Source: an uncultured Planctomycetaceae bacterium (GTDB lineage: Bacteria > Planctomycetota > Planctomycetia > Planctomycetales > Planctomycetaceae). Taken from it: a DNA stretch of 64,000 nucleotides. The translations under genes and the position numbers were made by a program. The stretch is from contig CALSLT010000004.1 of the NCBI GenBank assembly GCA_943787265.1, positions 310,001-374,000 of the forward strand. The letters run 5' to 3'. Shown piece after piece: positions 45,411 to 57,158 of this stretch. The notes below the pieces were generated by a model. The model saw only the letters and a program-made list of their open reading frames with translations. It searched no databases and was not told the origin of the DNA. Within the stretch, counting starts at the first letter, position 1. The number at the start of each line of letters is the position of its first letter.

Positions 45411-45928
45411 AGGTAAGGCACGGCCTCAAATACTTCCACACGTCCGAGCGAATCTCAAAAGCGAAAGTCGAGCGGACAAACTGACGCAGCTACCGCTTCC
45501 TCGAAAGGTGCTTTTTGTACCAAGAGGCTACGGTTGTCGTTCCCGCCGCTCAGAAAAGAGATGAATCTGGATGGACTCGATCGAATTCGAGAGAGACAGG
45601 GCCGGCAATCCTAACAAAGGCCATCGGCCGATCAAGCGACGGCCACGTCGGAACGTCATTCAGCGACAAGGCTTAGGAAACGGGCTGGCGAGACCGGACT
45701 GTTCGTTACGTCCCGTATGGCTTTCCGAATTTCCGGCGGGCATTCGCCACCTGTCTGGTCCTTAATTTCGCAGAGACGAATTCGTGAAAACGACCAGTTT
45801 CGAGCGAGCCGTGTGCCGTCAGGCCACGGTTTTGCGGGATAAGCCAGCGTCCGCTTTGAATGCCATCCGACTTACGTCCGACGCTCGCCTTAAGTCAAAG
45901 TTGATGAGGAAATTCTTAGCCAATACGT
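45411..45928. other. Intergenic region between argC and the small membrane frame
   Basis: 518 bases with no supported gene. A stretch at about 45801-45892 resembles the inverted repeat at 24631-24706 (ACTTACGTCCGACGCTCGCC versus GGCTTACGTCAACCGCTCGC) but its arms are less clear. No terminator was firmly seen. Short plus-strand frames here are judged non-coding. Confidence 0.45.
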
Positions 45929-46945
45929 CTACGCCGGAATCAAGCCCGTCGTTTCAGGGAAGCCGGCCATCAGGTTGAAGTTCTGAACGGCGACGCCAGA
46001 CGCTCCCTTAATGAGATTGTCGAGTGCGGACAGGATGGTGATCACGCCTTTGGTTCGTCGGACCGTGATGTGGCAGTAGTTGGTCTCGGTAACGTGCTTC
46101 GTCGCTGGCAGGTGATCGACGACCTTCACAAAGGGTTTGCCTTCGTAGAATTCCCGCATCACCGCGAGCAGTTCGGCATCCGTCGCGTCCGTCGTTGGGC
46201 GAGCGTAAATCGTCGCCAGAATCCCCCGGTTCATCGGCACCAGATGCGGAGTAAACACGATGTCGACGTCTTCGCCTGAAATCGTAGACAGCACCTGTTC
46301 AATTTCCGGCATGTGGCGATGCCCGCCGACTCCGTAGGCCGAAATGCTTTCGTTGCATTCCGAGTAAAGCGTGCCGAGTTTCGGCGACCGGCCGGCTCCA
46401 GAGACGCCGCTTTTTGCGTCGATGATGATTCCGGTTGGCTCGACCAACTTATTCGCCAGCAGCGGAGCGAGTGCCAGGATCGACGTGCTTGTGTAACAGC
46501 CGGGGTTGGCAATCAAGTCCTTATCCACAACGTCGCCGCCAAAGATTTCGGGCAGGCCGTAAACTGTTGGGCCGAGCCGAGCCGGATCAGAATGCTCCAA
46601 CCCGTACCAGGTCTTGTAAACGTCTTTGTCGTTCAAGCGATAATCTGCGGACAGGTCGACAACTCGAACACCCAAGTCCAGCAGTTGAGGAATGATCGAC
46701 GTGCTTGCCCCATGCGGCAGGCAGCAGAAGCAGAAGTCTGCCCGCTCGGCGATCTGCTCCGGCGTCAGGTCTTCGCACGTCAGATCGAGCCGTCCGGTCA
46801 GCGACGGATGAATCGACGCAATCGACGGCGAACCCTCCTGTCGAGTCGTTGCGGCAGTGATCTGAACTTCCGGGTTTCGAAGCAGAATTCGGATCAACTC
46901 AACAGCGGTGTAGCCGGTGGCTCCGGCGATCGCGACACGGATCAT
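45929..46945 (-). CDS. argC: N-acetyl-gamma-glutamyl-phosphate reductase ArgC
   Basis: The 338-residue protein is ArgC of normal length. The Rossmann start is [19 protein letters not shown], the catalytic Cys lies in [14 protein letters not shown] (Cys in N-P-G-C-Y), and the downstream [11 protein letters not shown] carries the second catalytic His. It reduces N-acetylglutamyl phosphate to the semialdehyde in arginine synthesis, using NADPH, in the cytoplasm. It is a single gene here with no other arginine genes adjacent, so regulation from the local sequence is not evident. Confidence 0.96.
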   Translation of the reverse strand: MIRVAIAGATGYTAVELIRILLRNPEVQITAATTRQEGSPSIASIHPSLTGRLDLTCEDLTPEQIAERADFCFCCLPHGASTSIIPQLLDLGVRVVDLSADYRLNDKDVYKTWYGLEHSDPARLGPTVYGLPEIFGGDVVDKDLIANPGCYTSTSILALAPLLANKLVEPTGIIIDAKSGVSGAGRSPKLGTLYSECNESISAYGVGGHRHMPEIEQVLSTISGEDVDIVFTPHLVPMNRGILATIYARPTTDATDAELLAVMREFYEGKPFVKVVDHLPATKHVTETNYCHITVRRTKGVITILSALDNLIKGASGVAVQNFNLMAGFPETTGLIPA

Positions 46946-47060
46946 GATGAGGACTCGTCGTGAATTAATTGCGTTATAGATAGTGTGAAATCTGTCGGTC
47001 GGTGCCGGAATCTAGCAGGCTCGCACGGAGCCGTGCCACTGGCGACTTTGAATTGACTGG

Positions 47061-47435
47061 TCAGTCAGCCCGCCACGCTTTGAAGACGAAACCGGGCTCG
47101 TCTGAGTTTTCAAGTGGAAAGCTGCTCAACGTTCGTGAACGTGCCAGATCTCCGTAAATGTCACTAACGATCCCCGACACCGCCGTCTCGTCCAACCGCT
47201 CGTCGGGATACCGTCGCATGATCAGTCCGAGTAGATACGCAGCCTCGGGCGGAGGTTCACGCGGTTCTTCTTTCGTTGGCTGCTTATCAGGAGCAGGTTG
47301 ATCGCCCGTCTTTGAATCGACGTCCGTTTTCGATGTCGGGGCATCCTGTCCGATCACCGTCTGATCGGCAGTCAATGCTGCAGTGCCGGCCAGCGCCAAC
47401 GTGAATTCTCGGCGAGTGAATCCGAAAGTCGTCAT
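47061..47435 (-). CDS. Tat-exported small protein, unknown function
   Basis: The 124-residue protein starts with a twin-arginine signal (TRREFTLALAGTAALTA, matching x-R-R-x-F), cleavable around residue 28. The mature part is Pro/Glu/Lys-rich (TKEEPREPPPEAAYLL) and then a helical domain with YPDERLDETAVSGIVSDIYG. It may be a small periplasmic subunit of a Tat-dependent redox enzyme such as a gluconate/sorbitol dehydrogenase subunit-like family, but I cannot assign it. It is divergent from the His-rich lipoprotein gene. Confidence 0.7.
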   Translation of the reverse strand: MTTFGFTRREFTLALAGTAALTADQTVIGQDAPTSKTDVDSKTGDQPAPDKQPTKEEPREPPPEAAYLLGLIMRRYPDERLDETAVSGIVSDIYGDLARSRTLSSFPLENSDEPGFVFKAWRAD

Positions 47436-47610
47436 TGCAAGATTCCTCGAAAATCGCCTCAGCGAATCGGATCGTTTGAACGTAGGCGGTCAGTGTGCCA
47501 CTTTCCGGGAAACTCTGCGAGTCCGCCGCTTGTCCTCAGCCGGAAGTGCTCCATACTGTGGCGCTCCCGACCTCATTATCAAAAACAAACCCATATCTGG
47601 AGATATCAAA

Positions 47611-48360
47611 ATGCTGTTTCGAAGAAGCTGTGAACTGGCTCTGATCGCCGCCTTTGCCGTGATCGTTACTGGCTGCACGAGTGGCGACTCTGAATTTACG
47701 GAAGTCAGCAACGAAGAATCCGAAGTCGGCCATGAAGATCACAGTGGCCACGGGCACGGAGCTCACGGCCCGAATGGTGGCGACATCGTCGAAGTTGGTA
47801 ACGAAGAGTTTCACGCCGAAGTCGTCGTCGACGAAGCCGAGCAGCGCATCGACGTGTTTATCCTCGGTTCAGATGCAAAAACCGCAAAGCCGATCGCCGC
47901 TTCTGAAATTTCGATCAACTTCAAACACGGCGACGAAGTCGAAGAATTTAAACTGGCAGCTTCGGCTCTTGATGGAGAGGCGGACGGTCAGGCTTCGAAA
48001 TTCACCATCACCGACGAAGAGCTCTTCGAAGAGTTGCACGAGCATCCCGAAGGGGCAACGCTGAAGTTCAGCGATGGTGATCAGGCCCTGACCGGCACAG
48101 TCATCCATTCGCATGATCACGGACATGGCGGCGGCCATGGACATGGCGACGATGATCACGGCCACGAAGGGCATGGCGATGATGACGATGACCACGCCAG
48201 TGACGAGCACAAACACGGCGAAGGCCACGATGACGACGGCGACGAGCATGGCAAAGCGGAGCACAGCAAAGAGAACAAAGACGCCGATGCAGACGTGACC
48301 GCTGAAGCCGGCTCAAAAGATGATGCCGTCGAAACTTCCGCAGAAGCAACCAAAGAGTAG
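47611..48360 (+). CDS. His/Asp-rich lipoprotein, probable metal-binding
   Basis: From ATG 47611 the protein has 249 residues. The lipobox is VTGC at about residue 22, so it is anchored in a membrane by lipid. A first His-rich patch (HEDHSGHGHGAHGPNGG) precedes a folded part of about 100 residues with FTITDEELFEELHEHPE. The C-terminal 100 residues are extremely His-, Asp- and Glu-rich (HSHDHGHGGGHGHGDDDHGH). It likely buffers or senses divalent metals such as Zn2+, Ni2+ or Cu2+ in the periplasm. It is followed by a terminator at 48388-48440. No metal transporter gene is adjacent. Confidence 0.78.
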   Translation: MLFRRSCELALIAAFAVIVTGCTSGDSEFTEVSNEESEVGHEDHSGHGHGAHGPNGGDIVEVGNEEFHAEVVVDEAEQRIDVFILGSDAKTAKPIAASEISINFKHGDEVEEFKLAASALDGEADGQASKFTITDEELFEELHEHPEGATLKFSDGDQALTGTVIHSHDHGHGGGHGHGDDDHGHEGHGDDDDDHASDEHKHGEGHDDDGDEHGKAEHSKENKDADADVTAEAGSKDDAVETSAEATKE

Positions 48361-48387
48361 CGTCGAGATTGCTTTCGTGATGAGTCC

Positions 48388-48440
48388 AACGCCGTGACGA
48401 GCCGAACGGTGACAAGCTGTTCGGCTCCGGCGTTATTTTG
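48388..48440 (+). terminator. Probable Rho-independent terminator after the His-rich lipoprotein
   Basis: Arms AACGCCG(TGAC)GAGCCGAAC and GTTCGGCTCCGGCGTT pair over 16 base pairs with a 4-base bulge and are followed by ATTTTG. It lies 27 bases after the stop codon. Confidence 0.65.
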
Positions 48441-48528
48441 ACCGGCAGAGGTTTGGTGTCGACGACCGCCTGGACCGATAATCTCGTCCTGCATTCAATG
48501 ATTCAGGACAAATCTGGAGCGACGTGAG

Positions 48529-49647
48529 ATGAAGAATTCGAAGATGACTTTGCTGGCTCGAAAGACCGTCGCCCTGTGCTGCATGGCTGTTCTCGTGATG
48601 CCCTCAGAAGCGCGACAAGCACAGGCGGACGATGCCGCGTCGCTGGAAGCTGTTCGAACAAAAGCAGTTCGGTTCCTCAAGCTGACACAATCAGCAGACG
48701 GAACCTGGACGACAGCCAACGTGCCAGGCATCACGGCATTGTGCGTCACTTCGCTGCTGCAAAGCGGGGTCCCCGCCGACGATCCTTCTGTCGCCCGAGG
48801 ACTGAAGTTTCTAAAGGGCCTCGTACGTGACGACGGTGGAATTTACCACCCGCAGACGCAGCATCGGAACTACGAAACCAGCATCTCAGTGCTCGCACTT
48901 TCCGCCGCGAACAAAGACGGAAAGCACGACAAGATCATTCGTAACGCCGAGAAGTTTCTGCGAGGCCTGCAGTGGGACGAGGACGAAGAACAGAAACCCG
49001 AAGACCCCGGTTACGGCGGAGCTGGCTACGGCAAACATCAAAGGCCTGACCTCTCGAACACGCAGTTCCTTCTGGAAGCTCTCAAGACCGCCGGCGTCAA
49101 AGCAGACGACCCGGCCATGCAGAAGGCGCTGACGTTCGTGTCACGCTGCCAGAACCTGGAAACCGAGCACAACAACACACCCTTCGCCGCGAAGATCGAC
49201 GACGGCGGCTTCTACTACACACCGGCCGCCGGTGGCACGTCGCAAGCCGGAGTCGACGCAAACGGCGGGCTGCGATCTTACGCCAGCATGACCTACGCAG
49301 GTCTGAAAAGCATGATCTACGCTGGCGTAAAGAAGGATGACCCGCGAGTCAAAGCCGCGCTGACCTGGATCACGAAACACTACTCGCTGCGAGACAATCC
49401 TGGCATGGGCAAACAGGGCCTTTACTACTACTACCACACGTTCGCCAAGACTCTGTCCGTACTCGATCTCAATGAGCTGAAAGACGCCGACGGAAAATTT
49501 CACGACTGGCGAGCGGAACTCGTCGCCACACTCGCAAAGCAGCAGAAGACCAACGGAAGCTGGATCAACGAAGCCGACCGCTGGTACGAAGGCGACCCGA
49601 ACCTGGTCACAGCGTACGGACTGCTGGCACTCTCTCATTGTGAATAG
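48529..49647 (+). CDS. Prenyltransferase/squalene-oxidase-repeat protein, secreted
   Basis: The 372-residue protein begins with a signal-like N-terminus (about 1-33). It has alpha-alpha barrel repeats of the prenyltransferase/squalene-cyclase class ([59 protein letters not shown]), with conserved Asp/Gly turns. Planctomycetes have many secreted members whose role is not known; squalene cyclase activity is not implied because the DxDD motif of cyclases is not seen. It stands alone and precedes an esterase gene 115 bases later. Confidence 0.82.
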   Translation: MKNSKMTLLARKTVALCCMAVLVMPSEARQAQADDAASLEAVRTKAVRFLKLTQSADGTWTTANVPGITALCVTSLLQSGVPADDPSVARGLKFLKGLVRDDGGIYHPQTQHRNYETSISVLALSAANKDGKHDKIIRNAEKFLRGLQWDEDEEQKPEDPGYGGAGYGKHQRPDLSNTQFLLEALKTAGVKADDPAMQKALTFVSRCQNLETEHNNTPFAAKIDDGGFYYTPAAGGTSQAGVDANGGLRSYASMTYAGLKSMIYAGVKKDDPRVKAALTWITKHYSLRDNPGMGKQGLYYYYHTFAKTLSVLDLNELKDADGKFHDWRAELVATLAKQQKTNGSWINEADRWYEGDPNLVTAYGLLALSHCE

Positions 49648-49762
49648 GCCAGACTGTGCCTGACGAAGTGCTCCATCGTCGATCGAACGAAATATCTGCG
49701 TTAAACGCAAACCGGCCAGACTCCATCAGAGCAATGTCTGACCTGCGAAACTGAATCTCACT

Positions 49763-50494
49763 ATGGAAAAACTTGAGCAACTTGGCGGACTCACCTGCCG
49801 AACGGTCCAACAGGTCGACGGCGGGAAACCCGAACTTGTCGTGATTCTGTGCCACGGATTCGGCGCTCCGGGAACGGACCTTGTCGGTCTGGGCGCAGAG
49901 TTAATGCGATGCCAGCCGAGATTGATGGAGTCCACTCAGTTCATCTTTCCTGAGGCTCCGTTGTCACTCGAAGAGTTCGGCTTTCACGGAGGCCGAGCGT
50001 GGTGGCCGCTGGACGTTACCAAGCTCAACGCCGCAATTGAGAAGGGCGAGTTCCGCGACCAACGAAAGTACGATCCACCAGAACTCGCCGATGCTCGAAA
50101 GTTGCTAACTGCGCTGGTTGATGAAGTGCGAGAGCGAACGGGCTTGCCGGCCGCACGGATTGTTCTGGGAGGATTCTCGCAGGGGTCAATGCTGGCGACC
50201 GACGTTTCTCTACGGCTCGACGAGGCACCAGGGGCGCTATGCGTCTGGTCGGGAACTTTGCTCTGCGAAGAGCAATGGCGAGAGCTGGCCTCAAAGCGCG
50301 GGCCGCTGAAAGTTCTACAGAGTCACGGTACGGTCGACCCAATTCTGCCTTTTGAAGCGGCCACGTGGCTGCGTGACCTGTTCACCGAATCTGGCTTCGA
50401 TGTCGACTTCATCGAATTCCCGAACGTCCACACGATTCCCCGTGAAGGTGTGACGAACTTCGCGGAACTGCTCGTGTCGCTGCTCGACGATTGA
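49763..50494 (+). CDS. Alpha/beta hydrolase, carboxylesterase/phospholipase type
   Basis: The 243-residue protein is an alpha/beta hydrolase of the carboxylesterase 2/acyl-protein thioesterase-like group. The oxyanion strand VVILCHGFGAPGTD comes first, the nucleophile is Ser in GGFSQGSML, the acid is Asp in HGTVDPILPFE, and the base is His in NVHTIPREG. It hydrolyses small esters or lysophospholipids; the substrate is unknown. It is convergent with the DivIC-like gene, 22 bases apart. Confidence 0.85.
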   Translation: MEKLEQLGGLTCRTVQQVDGGKPELVVILCHGFGAPGTDLVGLGAELMRCQPRLMESTQFIFPEAPLSLEEFGFHGGRAWWPLDVTKLNAAIEKGEFRDQRKYDPPELADARKLLTALVDEVRERTGLPAARIVLGGFSQGSMLATDVSLRLDEAPGALCVWSGTLLCEEQWRELASKRGPLKVLQSHGTVDPILPFEAATWLRDLFTESGFDVDFIEFPNVHTIPREGVTNFAELLVSLLDD

Positions 50495-50516
50495 CCGTCT
50501 CCACGTCGACCGTTGA

Positions 50517-51122
50517 TCAACCTGCACGGTAACGAGCCAGCATTGCAGCGCTACTGTCTCGCAAATTCTTCCAGCCACTGCTGAAACGCTCCGCTTGCGA
50601 CGGCTGAAAGAATGTAAAGGCGACCAGAACCAACCCGGCCGCAAAAAACAGAGACGTCGTACGAAGCTGATGATCCGTCGCAAATGCCGTCAGGAATGGC
50701 GAGTACCACTGCTCCGTCGAATGTGATATCGCGGCATACTGACGGGTGATGCGACTTTGCAGTGTCAGATTGTCCTGCAACGGGATTTGCTCTTCTCCGG
50801 GACGAGTGGCATCCAGATCGATTCTGGCCAGCTCTTCAAGTAGCCCAGGATCCTGCTCAAGCGACTCCGTGATCTTTCGCAGCTCAAACACCTGCCGCTC
50901 CAGTTGCACGAGTTCGGTTTGACCGGTCACGTATTCATCATCCAGCTCGACATACGTCGACAACTTGGGAGCCATCGCCACGCTGCCGTATAGCACGCCA
51001 GCAATCATCAGTTGACCCCAGAACAGAAACGAAACGAACCACTGCAGCAACGAAGTCTCATGTTGAGACTCGCTGGCGCGTTGGGGTTGCTGCTTTCGCT
51101 TTTTGAGGTTTGGCTTCGCCAT
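50517..51122 (-). CDS. DivIC/FtsB-like septum formation initiator protein with extra C-terminal helix
   Basis: The 201-residue protein has a basic cytoplasmic start, a membrane helix (about 27-49), then a coiled coil (about 62-90), and the segment DPGLLEELARIDLDATRPGE (91-110). That matches the FtsB/DivIC hallmark order of coiled coil, D-P-x-x-x-E-x-A-R and a terminal pGE. Unlike typical family members (about 100 residues), it adds about 90 residues with a second helix near 155-173. It lies directly downstream of enolase, as ftsB does in many bacteria. Planctomycetes mostly lack FtsZ, so its job, if any in division, is open. The assignment rests on pattern and neighbour only. Confidence 0.6.
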   Translation of the reverse strand: MAKPNLKKRKQQPQRASESQHETSLLQWFVSFLFWGQLMIAGVLYGSVAMAPKLSTYVELDDEYVTGQTELVQLERQVFELRKITESLEQDPGLLEELARIDLDATRPGEEQIPLQDNLTLQSRITRQYAAISHSTEQWYSPFLTAFATDHQLRTTSLFFAAGLVLVAFTFFQPSQAERFSSGWKNLRDSSAAMLARYRAG

Positions 51123-51173
51123 CGATGAATTCAGGTGTTAAGGAAACGTCGTCCTTCTTACGTCAAACGAAAA

Positions 51174-51202
51174 CAGCCCGACTGTCCAGGACAGTCGGGC
51201 TG
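51174..51202 (-). terminator. Rho-independent terminator after enolase
   Basis: A 13- to 14-base-pair stem (CAGCCCGACTGTCC and its complement) with a minimal loop is followed on the minus strand by TTTTCGTTT. It lies 52 bases after the enolase stop and before the DivIC-like start, so the latter may have its own promoter or depend on readthrough. Confidence 0.85.
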
Positions 51203-51253
51203 ATGAATTTCGTCTGATTTAATAACAAACCAGCATCGCTGGGCCTTAGACGA

Positions 51254-52988
<1,735 letters not shown>

Positions 52989-55900
52989 ATGACCTCGTCT
53001 ACACAAACCGCGAAAACATACGCAGAGCTGTCTCGAACGGCTCAACATTTGGCTCAGATTGCCGCCTTGAGTTTGCAGCCGACCGGCAAGTCGACTCTTG
53101 TCAAAATGTCGACTGCTTCTAAATGGCAGATCGAACCAGGCAAACGGCTGACCACATTGAATTCTGTCGACGCGAGACAGGAGCTAATCAGAGTCGGCGT
53201 ACTGAAAGCAGAGTCTGGGCTCGGGAATCAGATTTCGCCCGAGTTCATTGGCGTCGCCGTTCACGATGCGCTCCGTACAAAAACGTTTGAAGCGATCGCG
53301 ACGGCCGTTCAGAAAGTGCGGCCGTCATCGCCGACTTACTATTGGACTCGCGATTCCGATGTGCTGCTTGAACGCGACATGAGAATCGCGTTTTATCGGA
53401 ATGACACCGCGACGTTCACACGGCTTGCTCAGCATGCAGATTCATACCCGCCCGTTCTGGATCCTTACGACGCAGAGTTGTTCAACAATCTCAATCCGAC
53501 TCTGCAGGAAATCTGGATTCGCAGCAACGCGGTCAGCATTGCTCAGACAGGAGTTGGCTCGCCCGCGGCGCTGGAAATTCTGCCGCCGTTTGCAGCCGCT
53601 CAAAAAGAACTGACGCCTGAACTGCGCGAAGCGTGGATCGATCTGTGCGTTGCACGCGGCGATGTCTCCGAGTTGACGACCATCGATGATCTTACCGGTG
53701 GGCATTTCCCAGAGATCCGTGGGTGCATTGAGACTTTGCAAGGCAACTACGACGAAGCTGATCTGCTTTTCGAAGAACGACTGAAAGCGATCAGAAAGAA
53801 GACGAGAAAACGAAAGATCACGCTTGACGGTTTTCCAGGTGTGCTGCACGTTTCGTTGCAGATTGGGAAGCAGACTGTCGCCGGCCGAGTCCGGGCCAAA
53901 GAACTGTTGGCCGCCGCTGAGTCGCAATGGGATCCGCACTTCAGTTGCGCCATCGGCATGTTCGAAGATGCCGTTGACTGTATGGCCAAACCGATGGGCG
54001 ATCATTTTTCCGGCTGGGCGACATGCAAGGCTCCGATCGTGTCATTGTTTCTCGGCTGGCTATGGCAATGGACGAGTTCGTCTGGCGAGAGCTCCATTTC
54101 AAAAGCTGAGTACAAAGAACTCTCAAAGACGTACCAGCAGCTCGGACTCAACTGGATGTCCGACGAGTTTTCGAAGCTCGGCGGCAGCAAACGTTCGAAG
54201 AAGAGAAGTATCGAGACTGCCAGTCTGCTCGAACTGGTCAAGCCGCTCGAACCGTGGGAGCGTTCTCTGTCAGCGCTCGAATCCCTGGCTGGCGCGAACG
54301 ATGCCGTCGCAGGAGCGGATTCATCAGCGGCCGCGGAACGGTTGATCTGGTCGATCGTTCTTCTGGAAAACGGAACGGATTTCGAACTGCAACCGATTGT
54401 TCAGAAAACGTCAAAGAAGGGTGGTTGGTTGAAAGGACGACCCGTTGCGTTGAAGCGGCTGCACGCCGATTGGGACAGCGATGATTTCGCCTATCTGAAA
54501 GACGTCGACCGAGAGATCTGTCGGCTGATCGAAGAAAGAGTCGATTACGGGGGTTGGCGACGGTATCGCGATGTGTCTTACATTCTCCCGTTGAAAGCCG
54601 TGCAGAAACTCGTCGGACATCCGCTGATTTTTCTGGGAAGCGACCGCACGACTCCGGTGGAACTCGTCCGTCAGGAACCTCGTTTGATCGTTCAGAAAGA
54701 CAAGTCCGGCAAGCGGCTCACACTACGTTTCGATCATCAGCCACCGACGGACGCCGAGTTTCAAATTGTCAAAGACGGGCCTCATCGATTAACGCTGTTG
54801 ATGTTCAGCGATCGACAACGCCAACTGCAGGAGATTATCGGGAGCCAGTTGGAAATCCCCGAAGCGGCTCTCGATCGCGTGCTCGGAGTCGTGCAGCCTC
54901 TGGCTTCGTTGATGCCGGTTCATTCCGAAGTCGGTGGCGTCGCCGCGGCGGAAGCCGTCGACGCCGACTCGCGATCGCATATTCATCTTCTTCCGTTTCA
55001 GGATGGCGTCCGCGCAGAGCTGCATGTTCGTCCGTTCGGCGAAGCGGGACCGTTCGCGCGGCCAGGTGACGGCGGCGAAACGGTTTTCGCCGACATTGGT
55101 GGAAAGCAAACGGCAGCGAAACGGAACTTCAAAGACGAAATGAAGCGGCGAGATGCGATCGTTGCGGCTTGCCCAGCTCTGCAGGAACAGGACGAAGTCG
55201 AAGCAGTAGAGAGCGCACACGACTTCTACTTTCCGACCGTAGCAGAAGCACTGGAACTGGCGACGCAGCTTCATCCTCTGGCTCAGAAAGAAGACGTCGT
55301 CCTGCATTGGCCGCAGGGCAGAAGCTTCGAAGTTGCGGGCCTGGCGGCGGAATCTCAAATGCAGGTGCGAATCAAAAAAGATCGCGACTGGTTTGCGGCG
55401 TCGGGAAAGCTGGTCGTCGACAAGGATCTTTCTCTGGACATGATGCGGCTTATCGAGCTGGTTGAAAGCAGCTCGTCGCGATTCGTGCAGTTGGACGATG
55501 GCCGCTTCCTGTCGCTGACTGACCAATTGCGACGGCGAGTCGAAGAACTCGGGGCGTTTGGTGACCGGCTCAAAAATAAGATACGTTTTCCCGCCGTTCG
55601 TTCCGGAGCGATCGAGGAAATCAGCAACCAACTGAAAGTCACGTCTGACAAACATTGGAAAGAAAGTTTGTCGCGCATTCGTGAGGCGGACGAAGTTTGC
55701 CCCGACGTGCCGTCAACGTTGCACACCGAACTTCGCGACTATCAGATTGAAGGTTTTCACTGGTTGTCGAGGCTTGCTCATTGGGGAGCTGGAGCCTGCC
55801 TGGCCGACGACATGGGGCTCGGAAAAACGATTCAGGCACTCGCTGTGCTGCTCGAACGATCAAAAGGTGGCCCCGCGCTCGTCGTGGCCCCGACATCGGT

Positions 55901-57107
55901 AACGTTCAACTGGGTAGACGAAGCCAGACGTTTTGCGCCAACACTCAACGTGCATCTCTTCGGAAGCGGAGACCGCGCGGCAGCTCTAAGCGAACTCGGA
56001 CCGCGCGACGTCGTCATCACGAGCTACGGGCTGCTTCATAACGAAGCAAAGCGATTCGAGAAAATTGATTGGCACACCGCTGTGCTCGACGAAGCTCAAG
56101 CAATCAAGAACGGAGCAACGCGACGGTCGAAAGCGGCGATGGCATTGTCGGCAGATTTTCGAGTCATCATGACCGGGACGCCTGTCGAGAATCATCTTGG
56201 CGAACTGTGGAACCTGTTCCGTTTTATCAATCCGGGTCTGCTCGGTTCGGAAAAGCAGTTTCAACTGAAATTCGCCGGACCGATCGAACGGAACAAAGAT
56301 AAAGGAGCGAAGCAGCGTCTGAAGAAACTCGTGCAGCCGTTTATTCTGCGTCGAGCAAAATCAAAGGTACTGGAAGAACTGCCGTCGCGAACCGAGATCA
56401 CGCTTTCCGTAGAACTAACAAAGGAAGAGGCAGCGTTTTACGACGCCGTGCGGAAACGAGCGGTCGACAAGTTGACGGACCTGTCGAGCTCAGGCGAGCA
56501 GCAACAGCCGGCCCACCTGGAGATCCTTGCTGAGATCATGCGTCTGCGGCGAGCGTGCTGCCATCCGAAACTCGTGCTGCCGGAATCTGGACTGTCGAGT
56601 TCGAAGCTCAAGCTTTTCGGAGAAACGATCGACGAGCTGTTGGCCGGAAAACACAAAGTGCTCGTCTTCAGCCAGTTTGTCGATCACCTTTCGATCCTTC
56701 GCGAAGAACTAGAACGGCGCGAGGTTGCTTATCAATACCTCGATGGCAGTACGCCGGTTAAGAAACGCCAGAAACGCGTCAACGCATTCCAGTCTGGCGA
56801 GGGCGACGTCTTTCTGATCAGTCTTAAGGCCGGCGGCACGGGGCTGAATCTGACCGCGGCCGACTACGTTATCCACATGGATCCCTGGTGGAACCCTGCC
56901 GTCGAAGATCAGGCCGCCGATCGTGCTCACCGAATCGGACAGCAACGACCGGTGACGATCTACCGACTGATCACTCGCGGCACGATTGAAGAGCAGATTC
57001 TCGAACTGCATCAAAGCAAGCGGGATCTCGCCGACAGTTTGCTCGAAGGCACCGACGGAAGCAGCCGACTTTCTGCCAAAGAACTGCTGGCCATGCTCCG
57101 CAGTTGA
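52989..57107 (+). CDS. SNF2-family helicase with about 900-residue N-terminal region
   Basis: The 1372-residue protein has a C-terminal SNF2 motor. Motif I is DDMGLGKT (about 940-947), motif II is DEAQ (about 1035), motif III has MTGTPVENHL, and later DGSTPVKKRQKRVNAFQ, LISLKAGGTGLNLTAADYVIHMDPWWNP and DRAHRIGQ motifs V-VI are all present. The first 900 residues are helical and beta segments without a named domain; a region just before the motor (FLSLTDQLRRRVEEL) resembles the SNF2-associated segment of other bacterial members. SNF2 proteins move along DNA or displace proteins, using ATP. The start is likely ATG 52989, with a later ATG at 53106 possible. It has no neighbouring defence or modification gene. 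Confidence 0.92.
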   Translation: MTSSTQTAKTYAELSRTAQHLAQIAALSLQPTGKSTLVKMSTASKWQIEPGKRLTTLNSVDARQELIRVGVLKAESGLGNQISPEFIGVAVHDALRTKTFEAIATAVQKVRPSSPTYYWTRDSDVLLERDMRIAFYRNDTATFTRLAQHADSYPPVLDPYDAELFNNLNPTLQEIWIRSNAVSIAQTGVGSPAALEILPPFAAAQKELTPELREAWIDLCVARGDVSELTTIDDLTGGHFPEIRGCIETLQGNYDEADLLFEERLKAIRKKTRKRKITLDGFPGVLHVSLQIGKQTVAGRVRAKELLAAAESQWDPHFSCAIGMFEDAVDCMAKPMGDHFSGWATCKAPIVSLFLGWLWQWTSSSGESSISKAEYKELSKTYQQLGLNWMSDEFSKLGGSKRSKKRSIETASLLELVKPLEPWERSLSALESLAGANDAVAGADSSAAAERLIWSIVLLENGTDFELQPIVQKTSKKGGWLKGRPVALKRLHADWDSDDFAYLKDVDREICRLIEERVDYGGWRRYRDVSYILPLKAVQKLVGHPLIFLGSDRTTPVELVRQEPRLIVQKDKSGKRLTLRFDHQPPTDAEFQIVKDGPHRLTLLMFSDRQRQLQEIIGSQLEIPEAALDRVLGVVQPLASLMPVHSEVGGVAAAEAVDADSRSHIHLLPFQDGVRAELHVRPFGEAGPFARPGDGGETVFADIGGKQTAAKRNFKDEMKRRDAIVAACPALQEQDEVEAVESAHDFYFPTVAEALELATQLHPLAQKEDVVLHWPQGRSFEVAGLAAESQMQVRIKKDRDWFAASGKLVVDKDLSLDMMRLIELVESSSSRFVQLDDGRFLSLTDQLRRRVEELGAFGDRLKNKIRFPAVRSGAIEEISNQLKVTSDKHWKESLSRIREADEVCPDVPSTLHTELRDYQIEGFHWLSRLAHWGAGACLADDMGLGKTIQALAVLLERSKGGPALVVAPTSVTFNWVDEARRFAPTLNVHLFGSGDRAAALSELGPRDVVITSYGLLHNEAKRFEKIDWHTAVLDEAQAIKNGATRRSKAAMALSADFRVIMTGTPVENHLGELWNLFRFINPGLLGSEKQFQLKFAGPIERNKDKGAKQRLKKLVQPFILRRAKSKVLEELPSRTEITLSVELTKEEAAFYDAVRKRAVDKLTDLSSSGEQQQPAHLEILAEIMRLRRACCHPKLVLPESGLSSSKLKLFGETIDELLAGKHKVLVFSQFVDHLSILREELERREVAYQYLDGSTPVKKRQKRVNAFQSGEGDVFLISLKAGGTGLNLTAADYVIHMDPWWNPAVEDQAADRAHRIGQQRPVTIYRLITRGTIEEQILELHQSKRDLADSLLEGTDGSSRLSAKELLAMLRS

Positions 57108-57158
57108 ACGGCTTGCCACAAACGCTGACCGCTACCACACCGTTCGCACGCTGACTAT

